Positions 1 to 11,928 of a stretch of DNA of 64,000 bases are shown here, piece by piece. The DNA is taken from contig VXAU01004744.1 of NCBI GenBank assembly GCA_013399695.1, forward strand, positions 597,300 through 661,299. The letters run 5' to 3'. Both the position numbers and the translations under genes were made by a program. The notes beneath the pieces are model-generated. The model ran no database searches. It saw only the letters and a list, made by a program, of their open reading frames with translations, and was not told where the DNA came from. Source of the stretch: Formicarius rufipectus. Taxonomy: Eukaryota; Chordata; Aves; Passeriformes; Formicariidae. Numbering within the stretch: position 1 is the first letter of the stretch; every line of letters starts with the position of its first letter.

Positions 1-451
1 ACTGCCTCTCACTTGGCTGTAGGGTTATACGTCATGAAATCACAAGCGTCGGGGGGAAAACAAGGTTGTTACAATGTGGATATTGGAGGAAACTTGCAAG
101 GGTAGCATTTGTGTATTTTACAGTTGCTTTAATCCTTCAAGGTGAAACTCAGGCTCAGTGCTCCATACCAATTGCAACTATTCTGTCTCAGTTGTGGTCA
201 TACTTATTTCTTGTGTGGCTGTTCTCTTGCTCTTTTGCATGGTTAAAAAAGAGAAGTGAACATGCCTGTGACTGAGTCATTTAGGACAATAAAAGGGGAA
301 GAGGTGAAACCAATTTCTCTAGTGGATAGGTTCGACTAAAAGTGGGAGCTTACACCTCCTGCAGCTGTCTTAGAAGAAAGTGGCAGTTACTGCTGTGTTT
401 TATCAGGAGCAGAGTCCTACATCTGCACTAGGTCTTATTGAGGAAAAAATG
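1..451. other. unassigned flank with a faint Ig-V-like relic
   Basis: No gene can be called. A 69-codon open frame at 66-275 encodes two hydrophobic stretches but matches no family I recognise. Reading forward near 310-415, one frame gives a peptide reminiscent of the end of an immunoglobulin or T-cell-receptor V framework 3 (a short RFD, then AAVLEESGSYCC), with an in-frame TAA between the two parts. No recombination signal heptamer follows at the expected place. The stretch ends where a solo LTR begins at 452. Confidence 0.3.
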
Positions 452-1545
452 TGTGGTAATTTGACCTTGACTGGACACCAGGTGCCCACCAAAGCTGCTC
501 TGTCACTCCTTCTCCTCAGCTTAGGAAGGGGAGACAAAAATATAACAAAAGGCTCATGGGTTGAGATAAGGACAGGGAGCAGTTAGTTACTGTCATGGGC
601 AAAACAGACTTGAGTTGGGAAATTATTGCTACTAATCAAATCAGGATATGCTAATGAGAAATAAAACCAAGTCTTAAAAACCCCTTCCACCCACTTTTCC
701 CTTCTTCTCAGGCTCAACTTTACTCACAATTTTATCTATCTCTTCCCACTCACTGTGGGAGAGATGGGGAACAGAGGTGGTCCATTTATCACACATCCTT
801 GCTGCTCCTTCCTCCTCAGGGGTAGGATTGCTCACACTCTTTCTCTGCTCCAGCATGGGGTCTCTCCCACAGGAGACAGTCCTCCATTAACTCCAATGTG
901 AGTCCTTTTCACAGGCTACAGTTCTGCATGAACTGCTCTGGTGTGGATCCCTTCCATGGGATACAGTCATTCAGAAGCAGACTGTTCCAGCATGAGCCCC
1001 TGCCATGGGCTACACTACTTCAGGAATAGGCTTCCCCAGTATGGGTTCCCCACAGTGACCCTTCTAGAAAAACATGCTTCAGCCTGGACAGGGCCACAGG
1101 TCCTTCCCAGAGCCTGCTTTGTGTGGGCTTCCCATAAGGCCATAGTCTCCTTCAGGCATCCACCTGCTCCATCATGATCCTCCACAGGCTGTAGGGGAAC
1201 AGCCTGAGTCACCATGGTCTGCACCGTGGTCTGCAGAGACACCTTTGTTTTGGTGCCAGGGCACCTTCTCCCCTGCCTTCTGCACTGACTTTGGTGTTTG
1301 CAGGGCTGTTCCTCCCACATACCCTCACTGCTTTCTCTTTCAGCAATTGCTTCTGAGCAATAACATTTCCTCCTTCCCCTTAACTCTTATTCCAGAGGCT
1401 CTACCACTGTTGCTAATCGACCACTGGTCAGTCTGTGTTGGAGCCATCTGGCTTTGGTTCTGTTGGATATGAGAGAAACTGGTGGCAGCTTCTCACAGAA
1501 GCCACCCCTGCAAACCCAGTAAAACTACCACTCTTCCACTGAAGC
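452..1545 (-). mobile_element. solo LTR (~1.1 kb) of an avian endogenous retrovirus
   Basis: I recognise this as a member of a common long avian ERV LTR family, lying in reverse. On the minus strand its 3' end reads ACCACA, with TG-type sequence at 452 on the plus strand. The stretch at about 455-560 (revcomp begins CAGCTTTGGTGGGCACCTGG) and the ATAACAAAAGGCTCATGGGTTG block at 540-562 are characteristic of its 3' part. The middle (about 830-1210) is built from degenerate units pairing CTCCAGCATGGG-like and CCACAGGCTACAG-like phrases. The outer (5') boundary near 1545 is uncertain because the end is degraded. No retroviral genes sit beside it, so it is a solo LTR left after recombination between the two LTRs of a provirus. 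The family name is inference from memory. Confidence 0.75.
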
Positions 1546-4500
1546 CTCCAGCCAGCTCTACTGGTGTGCTGCCTTCCCAGTGTCACTGGAGTGGCAGCCT
1601 GGCAGCCAGGGCTTTCTGACCCTTGGAGGGACATGGTTCGGTAGTGGCAGCACCGCCATGTGGAGTGACCCCTTGGAGAATACTTTCAGGATTGCAAACT
1701 GAGACCTCAGAGCCCAGTTTTGCATGAATTTGTATTTACAGAGCTCAAGGTCTTCTTTTGATCTGCCCCTTTATTCGTTAAGCATAAATGAAATTAATTA
1801 TGATAAATGACTCCACACTCTTTCAGCAAATGTAAGTTGTTAATAAATAATGTAAGTAATTTAATGCAAGGTTGAAAGCTTATCTCCAAAACGAGATGAT
1901 TTGTTCTGACTGAATAAAAGAACTATGATCTTGGTTGCTCTGGGAATGTGGATGGACTTTGAGCCTATGTTTGAAGAAAGCAGGAAAAAAGTAGATGACA
2001 GTTTAATGCTCTTTCTTCATATTTGGGGTTTAGTGAAAAAAAAAATCTCATTCAGTCCCAACTGCCACCCCAAGGAAACATGCAGGATGCCTTTTCCCTT
2101 GCAATTTAACAAGTAAACATGTGAGGACGACAAACCAGTGAGAGGAACCACTCTGCTTCTGGCTAGGAAGTACAGTTCTGGTACCACTTGCAAATAGCTG
2201 CACTGTCATGGGGTATAATAGGGCTTCTTTGGTGCCTGCCAAAGGGGTCCCGAAACCTGTACATACTGTCACTGTCCATTTGCCAGCATAACATGAAAAC
2301 ACTTGGCAAATAAAACATGAAAAGCTTCAGAGCTTAATTTGTTCACTTTTACACCACTGCAGAACTACTGACTTTGCTAGGTTTACTCTGAATTTATACT
2401 GATATAACTGAGAGGAAAAAATTAGTTATGTAGAAGTAATACATATTATTTTATTCATTCAATTTTTCTCTAAAACTATTCAAGAGCCTTGGCAAAAGAA
2501 AACCTATGTTGGTGAATAATATACCAAGTGAAGCAGTAACTAAAATAGACCCTTTTTCTCCTGCTAGAAGTCTCACCACATCACTTTTTGAAAGTGCTAC
2601 AACATATTTCAATAAACAAATACTTTTTCTATTCATTTGGAGTCAGCTTTCACAATGAGGTCACCTTTGTACTGGTATCCTGCAGCTCAGGCACTCTCAG
2701 TAAGAAATGACTGAGGAATGGGCTGCAGAATTCCATTGTCTGTTTTGGATAAATGAATATCATATTTGTTCTAAATCATGTGAAGATCTCCTTCCATGTA
2801 TGAACAGATGGAAGACATAGTATGTAGTAATATCTTTTTTTTTTCTTCCCTATTTTAGGTGGTGGAGTAAGTTCATCTGTTGTCTGGTTACCTTATAAAT
2901 AAAAAAATTATTGTTAGGAAGGATTAAGTTATAGTTAAGCTATTTTGCTATTTTTATTGTGAGCTCTCTGGCCCTTGTTTCACCCAATACGTAAAAATCC
3001 TCTGGACAGAAACACAGGGATCAGTCTGGCTAAGCATGGGAAGTGTGTGCTCTGACTGGGAGCAGTGATCCATTTGCTAAGCATGATCCCCTTGAGGAAG
3101 CAAAAGAGCAAGATGTTTGACAAGAGGCAGGAAGGATACTTTAAACTGTAAATATTATCAAAAATGCCTTTTCAGTACTTTGGAGCCCACTGTTCTGATC
3201 ATATCTACAAGCTCAATAAAATAGTTTTGAGAAAGAAAAGTCTAAGAAGACAAGTAACACAATAGAGTGAACAAAGGCAGGCAAGGATTTAGTTGCTGTG
3301 GTTACTCAGATTGGTCATGCAAAGGGTGGTTCTTGCCTTTGGATGAAATGAGGATTATGTTAGTATATGTGCATCTGGAGAGTGTTAGGAGAGAAGCATT
3401 GGACAACTTCTACATAAAGGATTTGGAGTAAAGAAAATAAGGAGAAAAGGCATTAAAGAGTGTGTCACCATGAGAAAAAGAGCAGAAAGGTTAAAAAAAT
3501 GGATCTAAGAAAGCTCCATAGAGGATGCAGAGATGGTGAGGGACGGGGGAAACATGGGAAGTTAGTATGGAAGTTCAAAGTAGGAAAAACACTCAGTGAA
3601 ACAGGAAAAGCAAGTAGTGACAGAGAAATATGTCTAGTGGATGAATAAAAACAAAATGGTGAATAAAAACAAAATGGTGAAAAAAAGTGAGATAAGGAGA
3701 GTTAAGGAGTGAAAGGCAAGACTTACTAGAATATAAGCTCAGTATTCAGAGAACTTGAAATGGGAAGGTGGAAAAGAGAAAAAGCAATAAATTTCAGACA
3801 AGTTGTGAGGGTGTAAAGAGTAAGTTTTTTCGGTGTGACATGGATTAAATGCTAAAAAAAATGTTGGGTCACTATTTTTCATGTAATATTAAACCCCAGT
3901 GAAACATGACAACCCCACACCTACAGCAGAAGTAAATTCTAAGACGGAGAAACAACCTGAAGTATCTTACCAGAGTAACCAAATCAAAGCAGCCCAAAAG
4001 TTTGATGCAGTAGATACCTAAAATTAGTATGTGAAATGTCAGTAAGAAAGACTAGGCCACAAACAAGACTTCTACAAGATTTTTAATGAGAAAAATATCA
4101 ATAATGAGAATGGTAAGGAAGTGATTGAATCTTCTGAAGGGGGGAAGTTATATAAGTACATGTATTAGTGCAATTTCTATAATCTTGAACCTTCCATCCA
4201 AATCAAAGAACAGACTGCAGCATGAAATTTTATCCCAGTTTTGAGAAACTGATAAAACAATAAAATGGAATCTATTTAAACTGAATAACAGTGGGCAAAA
4301 GTCCTCTAAACACCACTTACCCTACCTCCAGCCTGAACAGACCCATGTTACTACTATTAACTAGCGAAATATTCTTGGGAAGCCCAGCCAGGAATAAGAA
4401 ATGTAGTTGTGAGACTGAGGCATATTTGTCAGGAAAACAGCAGTGTAAATAGTGAATCTTTTGTTCTGCTGGTACTTCTGAAAGTAAAGAAAAAATAATT

Positions 4501-6447
4501 TGGGGTTGAGTGTGCAAAGAAAATATTTTTAAGGTAAATTAAATTTCTTTGATCAGATTACTTGCAAAATGCATTACTTAATTTTTTTCTTCCTTTTTAT
4601 TTTTTTAATTTAATAAAATTTGTTTGAAATTTTCTAAATGAAAACCAATTTTGAATGAAGAAAATACAAAAAAATTCTTTTAATATAAATCTATTTATTT
4701 TTTGGAAGGAGGATTACTTTAAGCCTTAAGTGGTTGAAAATATTCAGTAAATTCAGTGTGGCTAGCTGTTATATTTTGTTGTTCATTGAATAATTTCCCC
4801 CAGAGATACTTTAACAAAAAACTTTCACTGAGCTTTAGTCTAAGTTAAGGTATGAACCTGTTTTTCACAATAGCAGAAGACGTGTTCTCATAGAAGCAGA
4901 TACTAAAATAGTTTTAAAAGAAAAAAAAGTGTTAGTTTACAGATATCAAATAAAAGAAAAATAACTGGGTCTAGAAAACTGCTGGTCTTTCTTCCCTTTC
5001 TGGCTTTCATGGTTAAATTGATGCTGGATTTTCTCCCCCATATGAAAATGGCCAAGATTTTGGCTAGGAGCCTTACCATGAGAGGCTGGAGGAAGGTTGG
5101 GTGAGGGCTCCCCAGGTTCCCCCCCAGAAGGGTGACCAAGGTCCATGTGCTGGAGAAGAAGTCTGGGGGAATAGGTGGGACATAGACAAGACAGATCAGT
5201 TCTGGGATCTAGTGTCACCATAATAGTGAAGTTTATAGTATTTCCCATGGTCAGAAATAATAGTTATTTAGAAAGGAGCTCCATGCCAGAAAACATGAAG
5301 ATTGAAACAACCCAGAGACAGTGTTCCAGCTAAAAGCAGCAAATATCCTTTAAATAGTACCTTTCCAATACATTTTTTTTTTTTTTTTGAAGCACTGTAG
5401 GATGTTTTTTTTCCAGCTATATAAGATGTTTTTTTATCTGACAGTTCTCATGTTTAAAAAAAAAACAAACACATCCAGGCCAAACCTCTTTGTTCAAAGC
5501 ACTCAAACTCCTCAGCAAGCCCGTGCCCTGATGGGAGCCACTGTGAATGCAGGCAGGGGCTGGAGTGCAGTGACGTGTTTGGAAGACCTGGAATCAGGAG
5601 CCTTGTGCCTGCTTTCCATCCAGTGCTGCCACTGCCTTCTCCCTCTGCTGTGGTTGTCTGCAGTTTGCACCTGTGATCCACTGCATGAAATCCAGGCAAA
5701 CCACAGCTTTGTGAGGTTTAGAAACCAAAGGAAAGAGTTAATAAATGACTGAATTGTTCTAAACAATGAATGTGTCAAACTGAGCTTGAGAATATACAAA
5801 CTGTAGGTTCTACATTTAAGAAATAAATTCATAAATTTAAGAAATTTATGAAATACAGCTTTCCAACCAAGTTTCAGACACACCAGGAATTCAATCGTCT
5901 TTCTAACCGAGGTATTGATTGTGCCTTCTTAATAAGAGATTAAAGGGTATTTTCAATTTTTGTTTCATAAATCCTTTTGTTCTTGGATGCTTCTCCTTCC
6001 CCCCCCCCCACCCCCCAGCTTATTCTGTTGATATTTAAGTGTTTAACCTTGGTTTTTGTTCTCACTCCACAATACTAAAAGATCTCTAGGTGACACACAT
6101 TCCCTGAGCTATACTCTGATATGCAGGTGGTACATGTTCAAGGTCATGGTCCTTGTTGAAAGATGGGAGAAAGGTGAAATGCAACAAATTATCTGAGTTA
6201 TTTTCTGCTTCTTTTGCTTTTATTGAAAATAGAGCTTATACTGAATAAGGGCTTTCTGCTTATTTTCATTATAATATGAAGACAAATTATTTGTGTTTGT
6301 ATTACAAGGACTAATTTTCAATTTTGAAAACAAAGCAAAGAGGGATATAGTGTATCACAGGGAAGATAGTCTCAGAATTTTACTCCTAGTGTGTTTGCAG
6401 AACTGAAATTGGGGAAGGGGGAGAATAGATGAATTAATATTTATATT
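1546..6447. other. unannotated intergenic sequence
   Basis: About 4.9 kb of AT-rich sequence with only short chance frames and no domain, RNA gene or transposon that I can name. It contains an exact 18-bp tandem duplication at 3643-3678, a T run at 5373-5388 and a C-rich tract at about 5999-6018. Confidence 0.6.
3643..3678. repeat. exact 18-bp tandem duplication
   Basis: The unit GAATAAAAACAAAATGGT occurs twice back to back (3643-3660 and 3661-3678) with no mismatch. It fits a replication-slippage duplication in purine-rich sequence. Confidence 0.95.
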
Positions 6448-7004
6448 TGTGCTTGTTTTGGCTGGGATAGAGTTAATTTTCTTCATAGTATTGGGAATAT
6501 GTTTTGTATTTATGCTGGAAACAAAGTTGGTGACACAGGGATTATTTAGCTATTGTTGAGCAGCGCTCATCAGAGTCGAGTTAAGGTCTTTTCTGCCCCT
6601 CATCCAGTTCCACCTGTGGAGAGGCTGGGGGTGCACAAGGTGCTGGAAGGAACAGAGCTGGAACAGTGGATCCCAACTGACCACAGGGATATTCCATACC
6701 ATTCAGTTTTTCACTCAGCATATAAATCTGGGGGAAAAGAAGAAAGTGAGGTATGTTTGGAGTGATACTGCTTTTCCCTTGATGGAGCTCTGCTTTCCTG
6801 GGGATGGTTGAACACTTGCCTGCCCATGGCAAGTGCCAAATGAGTTTCTTGGTTTGCTTTGCATGTATGCCTGGCTTTTGCTTTACCTTTTAAACTGTCC
6901 TCAATCCTTGAATTTTCTCCTTTTACACTTTCCATTCTCTCCCCCATCCCTCCATGGGGGCAGTGAGTGAATGGCTGTGTGGAGCTGGTGCTAAATCATA
7001 GACA
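6448..7004 (+). mobile_element. solo LTR of an avian ERV, plus orientation
   Basis: The segment starts TGTGCTTGTTTTGGCTGGG and ends at TCATAGACA (7004), giving the TG...CA ends expected of an LTR. I recognise the order of landmarks from a very common avian LTR: GGATAGAGTTAATTTTCTTC near the start, GAGGCTGGGGGTGCACAAG in the middle, a TATA box (CATATAAA, 6719-6726) after ATTCCATACCAT, and a CTCCCCCATCCCTCCATGGGGG block near the 3' end. No clean target-site duplication is visible and no internal retroviral sequence follows, so it is a solo LTR. The left edge of the 2.5-kb duplicated block (6900) falls inside it, so the second copy carries only its last ~105 bp (9415-9519). Confidence 0.8.
6719..6726 (+). 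promoter_or_regulatory. TATA box of the solo LTR
   Basis: CATATAAA lies about 270 bp into the LTR, where this LTR family keeps its core promoter. Whether it is active in the host cannot be told. Confidence 0.55.
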
Positions 7005-9413
7005 TTTTCAAGAAAAGCTCAGATCTAAATGAGAAGCCAACATGTTTTGGGTGGGAGGGGGGGTGTTGTTTGTTTGTGTTCTTTTTTTTGTTTATTTGTT
7101 TAATACAAAAATTAAACTTAAGCAGTGGAAACAAACAAAAAAATATAAAAACTTCAGAAAATTAATACCTAGCTGTTTGTCTAATCTGTAACCATTTCAT
7201 TAAGCAATAATTCTGTCATTCTGAGAAAGCAGTTTTACATCAATAAGCAGATTTTGTGGTTAAAAAGTGCATGTGCTCAAGTCTAGGTATTTCATTAGTT
7301 AACAATCAGGCTGCTAAGTTACTGAATCTGGACCTTCATAAGCAACAATTGTAGAGAATGTGAAATATCCAGGACATTCATGCCATCAATGTGTAATCTA
7401 TAGAGATGGGCTGAATGTTGTTTCTGAAATGCCCTTCGTTCAGATTATACTAATGTTTATATATATTTGTATAGACAGGTATTTTATGTGGGTTTTTCAA
7501 GACCAGATAAGTCTTGGTGTCCAAACCCATAGAAGATATTCATTGATACCTTTACAAGTGTTCACCTGGGTTCTGGAAGATGGAGGTCACCTTTCAAGCT
7601 CTATTTCAATGAGTGTTTATTTCTTCAAAAGACAGGAGTTACAAGAAGAGTTTGAGAAATTCTTTGTCAAATCTCCACTCTATCTGACTTCAGTGCTAGG
7701 ATCTTGATTTTGATATTTCACCAAAGCCTTAGGTTGTGTTTTCCACCTGTAATAGAAGGGAAAATCTCACTGGAATAATAAAACGCTTGGAGGCACCAAT
7801 ATTTTTATTCGAATTTTTTTTTTGCTTTGTTTGCTTGTAGACTTGGTCATCATCACAAAAAGGACTTTCATTTCTGATTGTAACAAGTGGCCCAATGTTC
7901 AAAAAGCCCCTACTAATACTTAATTTTTTCTTATCTCTAATTTTGTTTGAAATATGCTTCATTTAATTCTCATTTCAGATGAACTCAAGTTTTGAAGTGT
8001 TAAAATGAAAAATCAAACCACTGCTAATCAGAACATATTAATCCATTTCTATACATTGAGGAAACTTGTAGCTATTTCAGTTGAAAAAAGCATAGCTAAA
8101 TATGCATTTAATACATCTATTGAATTTATAATATTTTACTTGTGGTAACCAAAAATTCTAGGTTCCAAAAAGAATTACTCCCTACCTAGTCATATTTTTA
8201 ACACCTGTGATGGAGTTTGAGCATAGCCAACTACCACTCCCACCTGAGGACTGATCTGCTCCTTTGTGATTCAGAGCCCAGTAAGGAACAGTAAGTTCAA
8301 ACATCAATTTCTGCCACAGAAATGAAACTCTATGATCCCCAGACTGCTCTTTTGGAAGACCTGTAGCTGCAAGGAGCCTAATACTCTTCATCAGTGATGC
8401 ATAGTCATGCAGATGACCTGAGGGTCAATGCTCAAGTTGCATTATTTAATTTTTAATCAGAGGCTTTACTCTGTTTTTTGTTTTGTTGCCAGAGGAAAGT
8501 TTCTTTTGTATTTATGTGTCAAAGATCTTGTATTCTAACCAATCTGATCTCAGGATATGGTTGGTGGCTTTTCTTTTTTAGTCGCACTGTAAAAATTATT
8601 TCTTCCAGAACAATTGCCCTGTCAGCAGTGTAGTCAGCAATATTACACATATATCTCGTTTTCCCTTCACCCCCAATGTTATATTACAGTACATTTTTTG
8701 AGCAATCTCCTCCATAAATCTGTTCTCTTCAGTTCTAGAAAAGCAATTTGCAATGTTGTGCTTTCTTCCCAAACTTCACCAGGTACTGTTGCTTTCTTGG
8801 TGCAAAATAAATAACAGGGTGTGATAAAGCCATCTATTTTGACAGTACTGATTAACTAGCACAGCCATGTCCCTTCCAAGAAGCAGCTCCTTTTGAGCAA
8901 GCAATCCATTTCAAATGGTCTTTGGTCTTGTTGCTCTGCTGTGTAATCCGTTTTTTGTTTGTGTATGTGTGTATGGACTCTTGAATCACAGCCAGTTCCA
9001 CTGGTTCCAAGTGATCCTTGGAAGTGTGCCAGTGTAGAAGTAGAGAGAGGACAGGGAAATTAGATGTTCTTTTTTTTTTTTTCTTTTCTTTTGCCTTTTT
9101 AGTTCTTTTTGTGAGTATTCTGGTAATGATCAGGACCCTTCTTGGAGGTGCAGGCCCATTGTCATGCCACATAACTGGATACTACATATGCTCTAATGTG
9201 ACTGACTTGTAGCCATTAGGAGCCAGTTCAAAAGAATCAAAAGTCTGCAACCAAATATATTCTACATATATATTATCATAGAACAAGGATTAGTAATCTG
9301 TCGTTTTTAGGAAAGCCCAAAGAAACAACTGTTTCTGTTATCCCATTTACGGTAGTAACTACCTGAGCTGGCTGTTCCTGCAATGGCAGCTGTCATCTGA
9401 CACCGCTCTTCCT
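6900..9413. repeat. first copy of a 2,514-bp identical tandem block
   Basis: Every stretch I compared with 9415-11928 is identical at a constant offset of 2,515, including all open frames on both strands and the lengths of homopolymer runs. Apart from the 3' end of the solo LTR it holds no recognisable gene. The longest frame is 115 codons (7360-7707) and resembles no known protein. The copy ends directly at the lone N at 9414, which points to an assembly join and not a biological duplication. Confidence 0.95.
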
Positions 9414-9414
9414 N
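9414..9414. other. single-N assembly join
   Basis: A lone N separates the two identical 2,514-bp blocks. A one-base gap is a common placeholder where scaffolding abuts two contigs whose ends were not merged. Confidence 0.9.
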
Positions 9415-11928
9415 CTCAATCCTTGAATTTTCTCCTTTTACACTTTCCATTCTCTCCCCCATCCCTCCATGGGGGCAGTGAGTGAATGGCTGTGTGGAGC
9501 TGGTGCTAAATCATAGACATTTTCAAGAAAAGCTCAGATCTAAATGAGAAGCCAACATGTTTTGGGTGGGAGGGGGGGTGTTGTTTGTTTGTGTTCTTTT
9601 TTTTGTTTATTTGTTTAATACAAAAATTAAACTTAAGCAGTGGAAACAAACAAAAAAATATAAAAACTTCAGAAAATTAATACCTAGCTGTTTGTCTAAT
9701 CTGTAACCATTTCATTAAGCAATAATTCTGTCATTCTGAGAAAGCAGTTTTACATCAATAAGCAGATTTTGTGGTTAAAAAGTGCATGTGCTCAAGTCTA
9801 GGTATTTCATTAGTTAACAATCAGGCTGCTAAGTTACTGAATCTGGACCTTCATAAGCAACAATTGTAGAGAATGTGAAATATCCAGGACATTCATGCCA
9901 TCAATGTGTAATCTATAGAGATGGGCTGAATGTTGTTTCTGAAATGCCCTTCGTTCAGATTATACTAATGTTTATATATATTTGTATAGACAGGTATTTT
10001 ATGTGGGTTTTTCAAGACCAGATAAGTCTTGGTGTCCAAACCCATAGAAGATATTCATTGATACCTTTACAAGTGTTCACCTGGGTTCTGGAAGATGGAG
10101 GTCACCTTTCAAGCTCTATTTCAATGAGTGTTTATTTCTTCAAAAGACAGGAGTTACAAGAAGAGTTTGAGAAATTCTTTGTCAAATCTCCACTCTATCT
10201 GACTTCAGTGCTAGGATCTTGATTTTGATATTTCACCAAAGCCTTAGGTTGTGTTTTCCACCTGTAATAGAAGGGAAAATCTCACTGGAATAATAAAACG
10301 CTTGGAGGCACCAATATTTTTATTCGAATTTTTTTTTTGCTTTGTTTGCTTGTAGACTTGGTCATCATCACAAAAAGGACTTTCATTTCTGATTGTAACA
10401 AGTGGCCCAATGTTCAAAAAGCCCCTACTAATACTTAATTTTTTCTTATCTCTAATTTTGTTTGAAATATGCTTCATTTAATTCTCATTTCAGATGAACT
10501 CAAGTTTTGAAGTGTTAAAATGAAAAATCAAACCACTGCTAATCAGAACATATTAATCCATTTCTATACATTGAGGAAACTTGTAGCTATTTCAGTTGAA
10601 AAAAGCATAGCTAAATATGCATTTAATACATCTATTGAATTTATAATATTTTACTTGTGGTAACCAAAAATTCTAGGTTCCAAAAAGAATTACTCCCTAC
10701 CTAGTCATATTTTTAACACCTGTGATGGAGTTTGAGCATAGCCAACTACCACTCCCACCTGAGGACTGATCTGCTCCTTTGTGATTCAGAGCCCAGTAAG
10801 GAACAGTAAGTTCAAACATCAATTTCTGCCACAGAAATGAAACTCTATGATCCCCAGACTGCTCTTTTGGAAGACCTGTAGCTGCAAGGAGCCTAATACT
10901 CTTCATCAGTGATGCATAGTCATGCAGATGACCTGAGGGTCAATGCTCAAGTTGCATTATTTAATTTTTAATCAGAGGCTTTACTCTGTTTTTTGTTTTG
11001 TTGCCAGAGGAAAGTTTCTTTTGTATTTATGTGTCAAAGATCTTGTATTCTAACCAATCTGATCTCAGGATATGGTTGGTGGCTTTTCTTTTTTAGTCGC
11101 ACTGTAAAAATTATTTCTTCCAGAACAATTGCCCTGTCAGCAGTGTAGTCAGCAATATTACACATATATCTCGTTTTCCCTTCACCCCCAATGTTATATT
11201 ACAGTACATTTTTTGAGCAATCTCCTCCATAAATCTGTTCTCTTCAGTTCTAGAAAAGCAATTTGCAATGTTGTGCTTTCTTCCCAAACTTCACCAGGTA
11301 CTGTTGCTTTCTTGGTGCAAAATAAATAACAGGGTGTGATAAAGCCATCTATTTTGACAGTACTGATTAACTAGCACAGCCATGTCCCTTCCAAGAAGCA
11401 GCTCCTTTTGAGCAAGCAATCCATTTCAAATGGTCTTTGGTCTTGTTGCTCTGCTGTGTAATCCGTTTTTTGTTTGTGTATGTGTGTATGGACTCTTGAA
11501 TCACAGCCAGTTCCACTGGTTCCAAGTGATCCTTGGAAGTGTGCCAGTGTAGAAGTAGAGAGAGGACAGGGAAATTAGATGTTCTTTTTTTTTTTTTCTT
11601 TTCTTTTGCCTTTTTAGTTCTTTTTGTGAGTATTCTGGTAATGATCAGGACCCTTCTTGGAGGTGCAGGCCCATTGTCATGCCACATAACTGGATACTAC
11701 ATATGCTCTAATGTGACTGACTTGTAGCCATTAGGAGCCAGTTCAAAAGAATCAAAAGTCTGCAACCAAATATATTCTACATATATATTATCATAGAACA
11801 AGGATTAGTAATCTGTCGTTTTTAGGAAAGCCCAAAGAAACAACTGTTTCTGTTATCCCATTTACGGTAGTAACTACCTGAGCTGGCTGTTCCTGCAATG
11901 GCAGCTGTCATCTGACACCGCTCTTCCT
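9415..11928. repeat. second copy of the 2,514-bp identical block
   Basis: It repeats 6900-9413. The copy begins abruptly inside the solo LTR, exactly after the N, and runs through CACCGCTCTTCCT (ending 11928), after which the sequence becomes unique (CGTGCTTTGTTG). So contig A ends where copy 1 ends and contig B starts where copy 2 starts, as expected for an unmerged overlap. If that is right, only one copy exists in the genome. Confidence 0.95.

Noticed and set aside
5387..5883. Overlapping 121- and 123-codon frames on opposite strands
   Set aside because: They cover low-complexity T/A runs, show no domain and contradict each other in strand.
5999..6018. C-rich tract that could form a G-quadruplex on the minus strand
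   Set aside because: It is one interrupted run of cytosines without four separated G-tracts, and no promoter context is visible.
7360..7707. 115-codon frame, repeated exactly at 9875-10222
   Set aside because: Its exact repetition comes from the 2.5-kb duplicate block, not from conservation of a gene; no domain is recognised.
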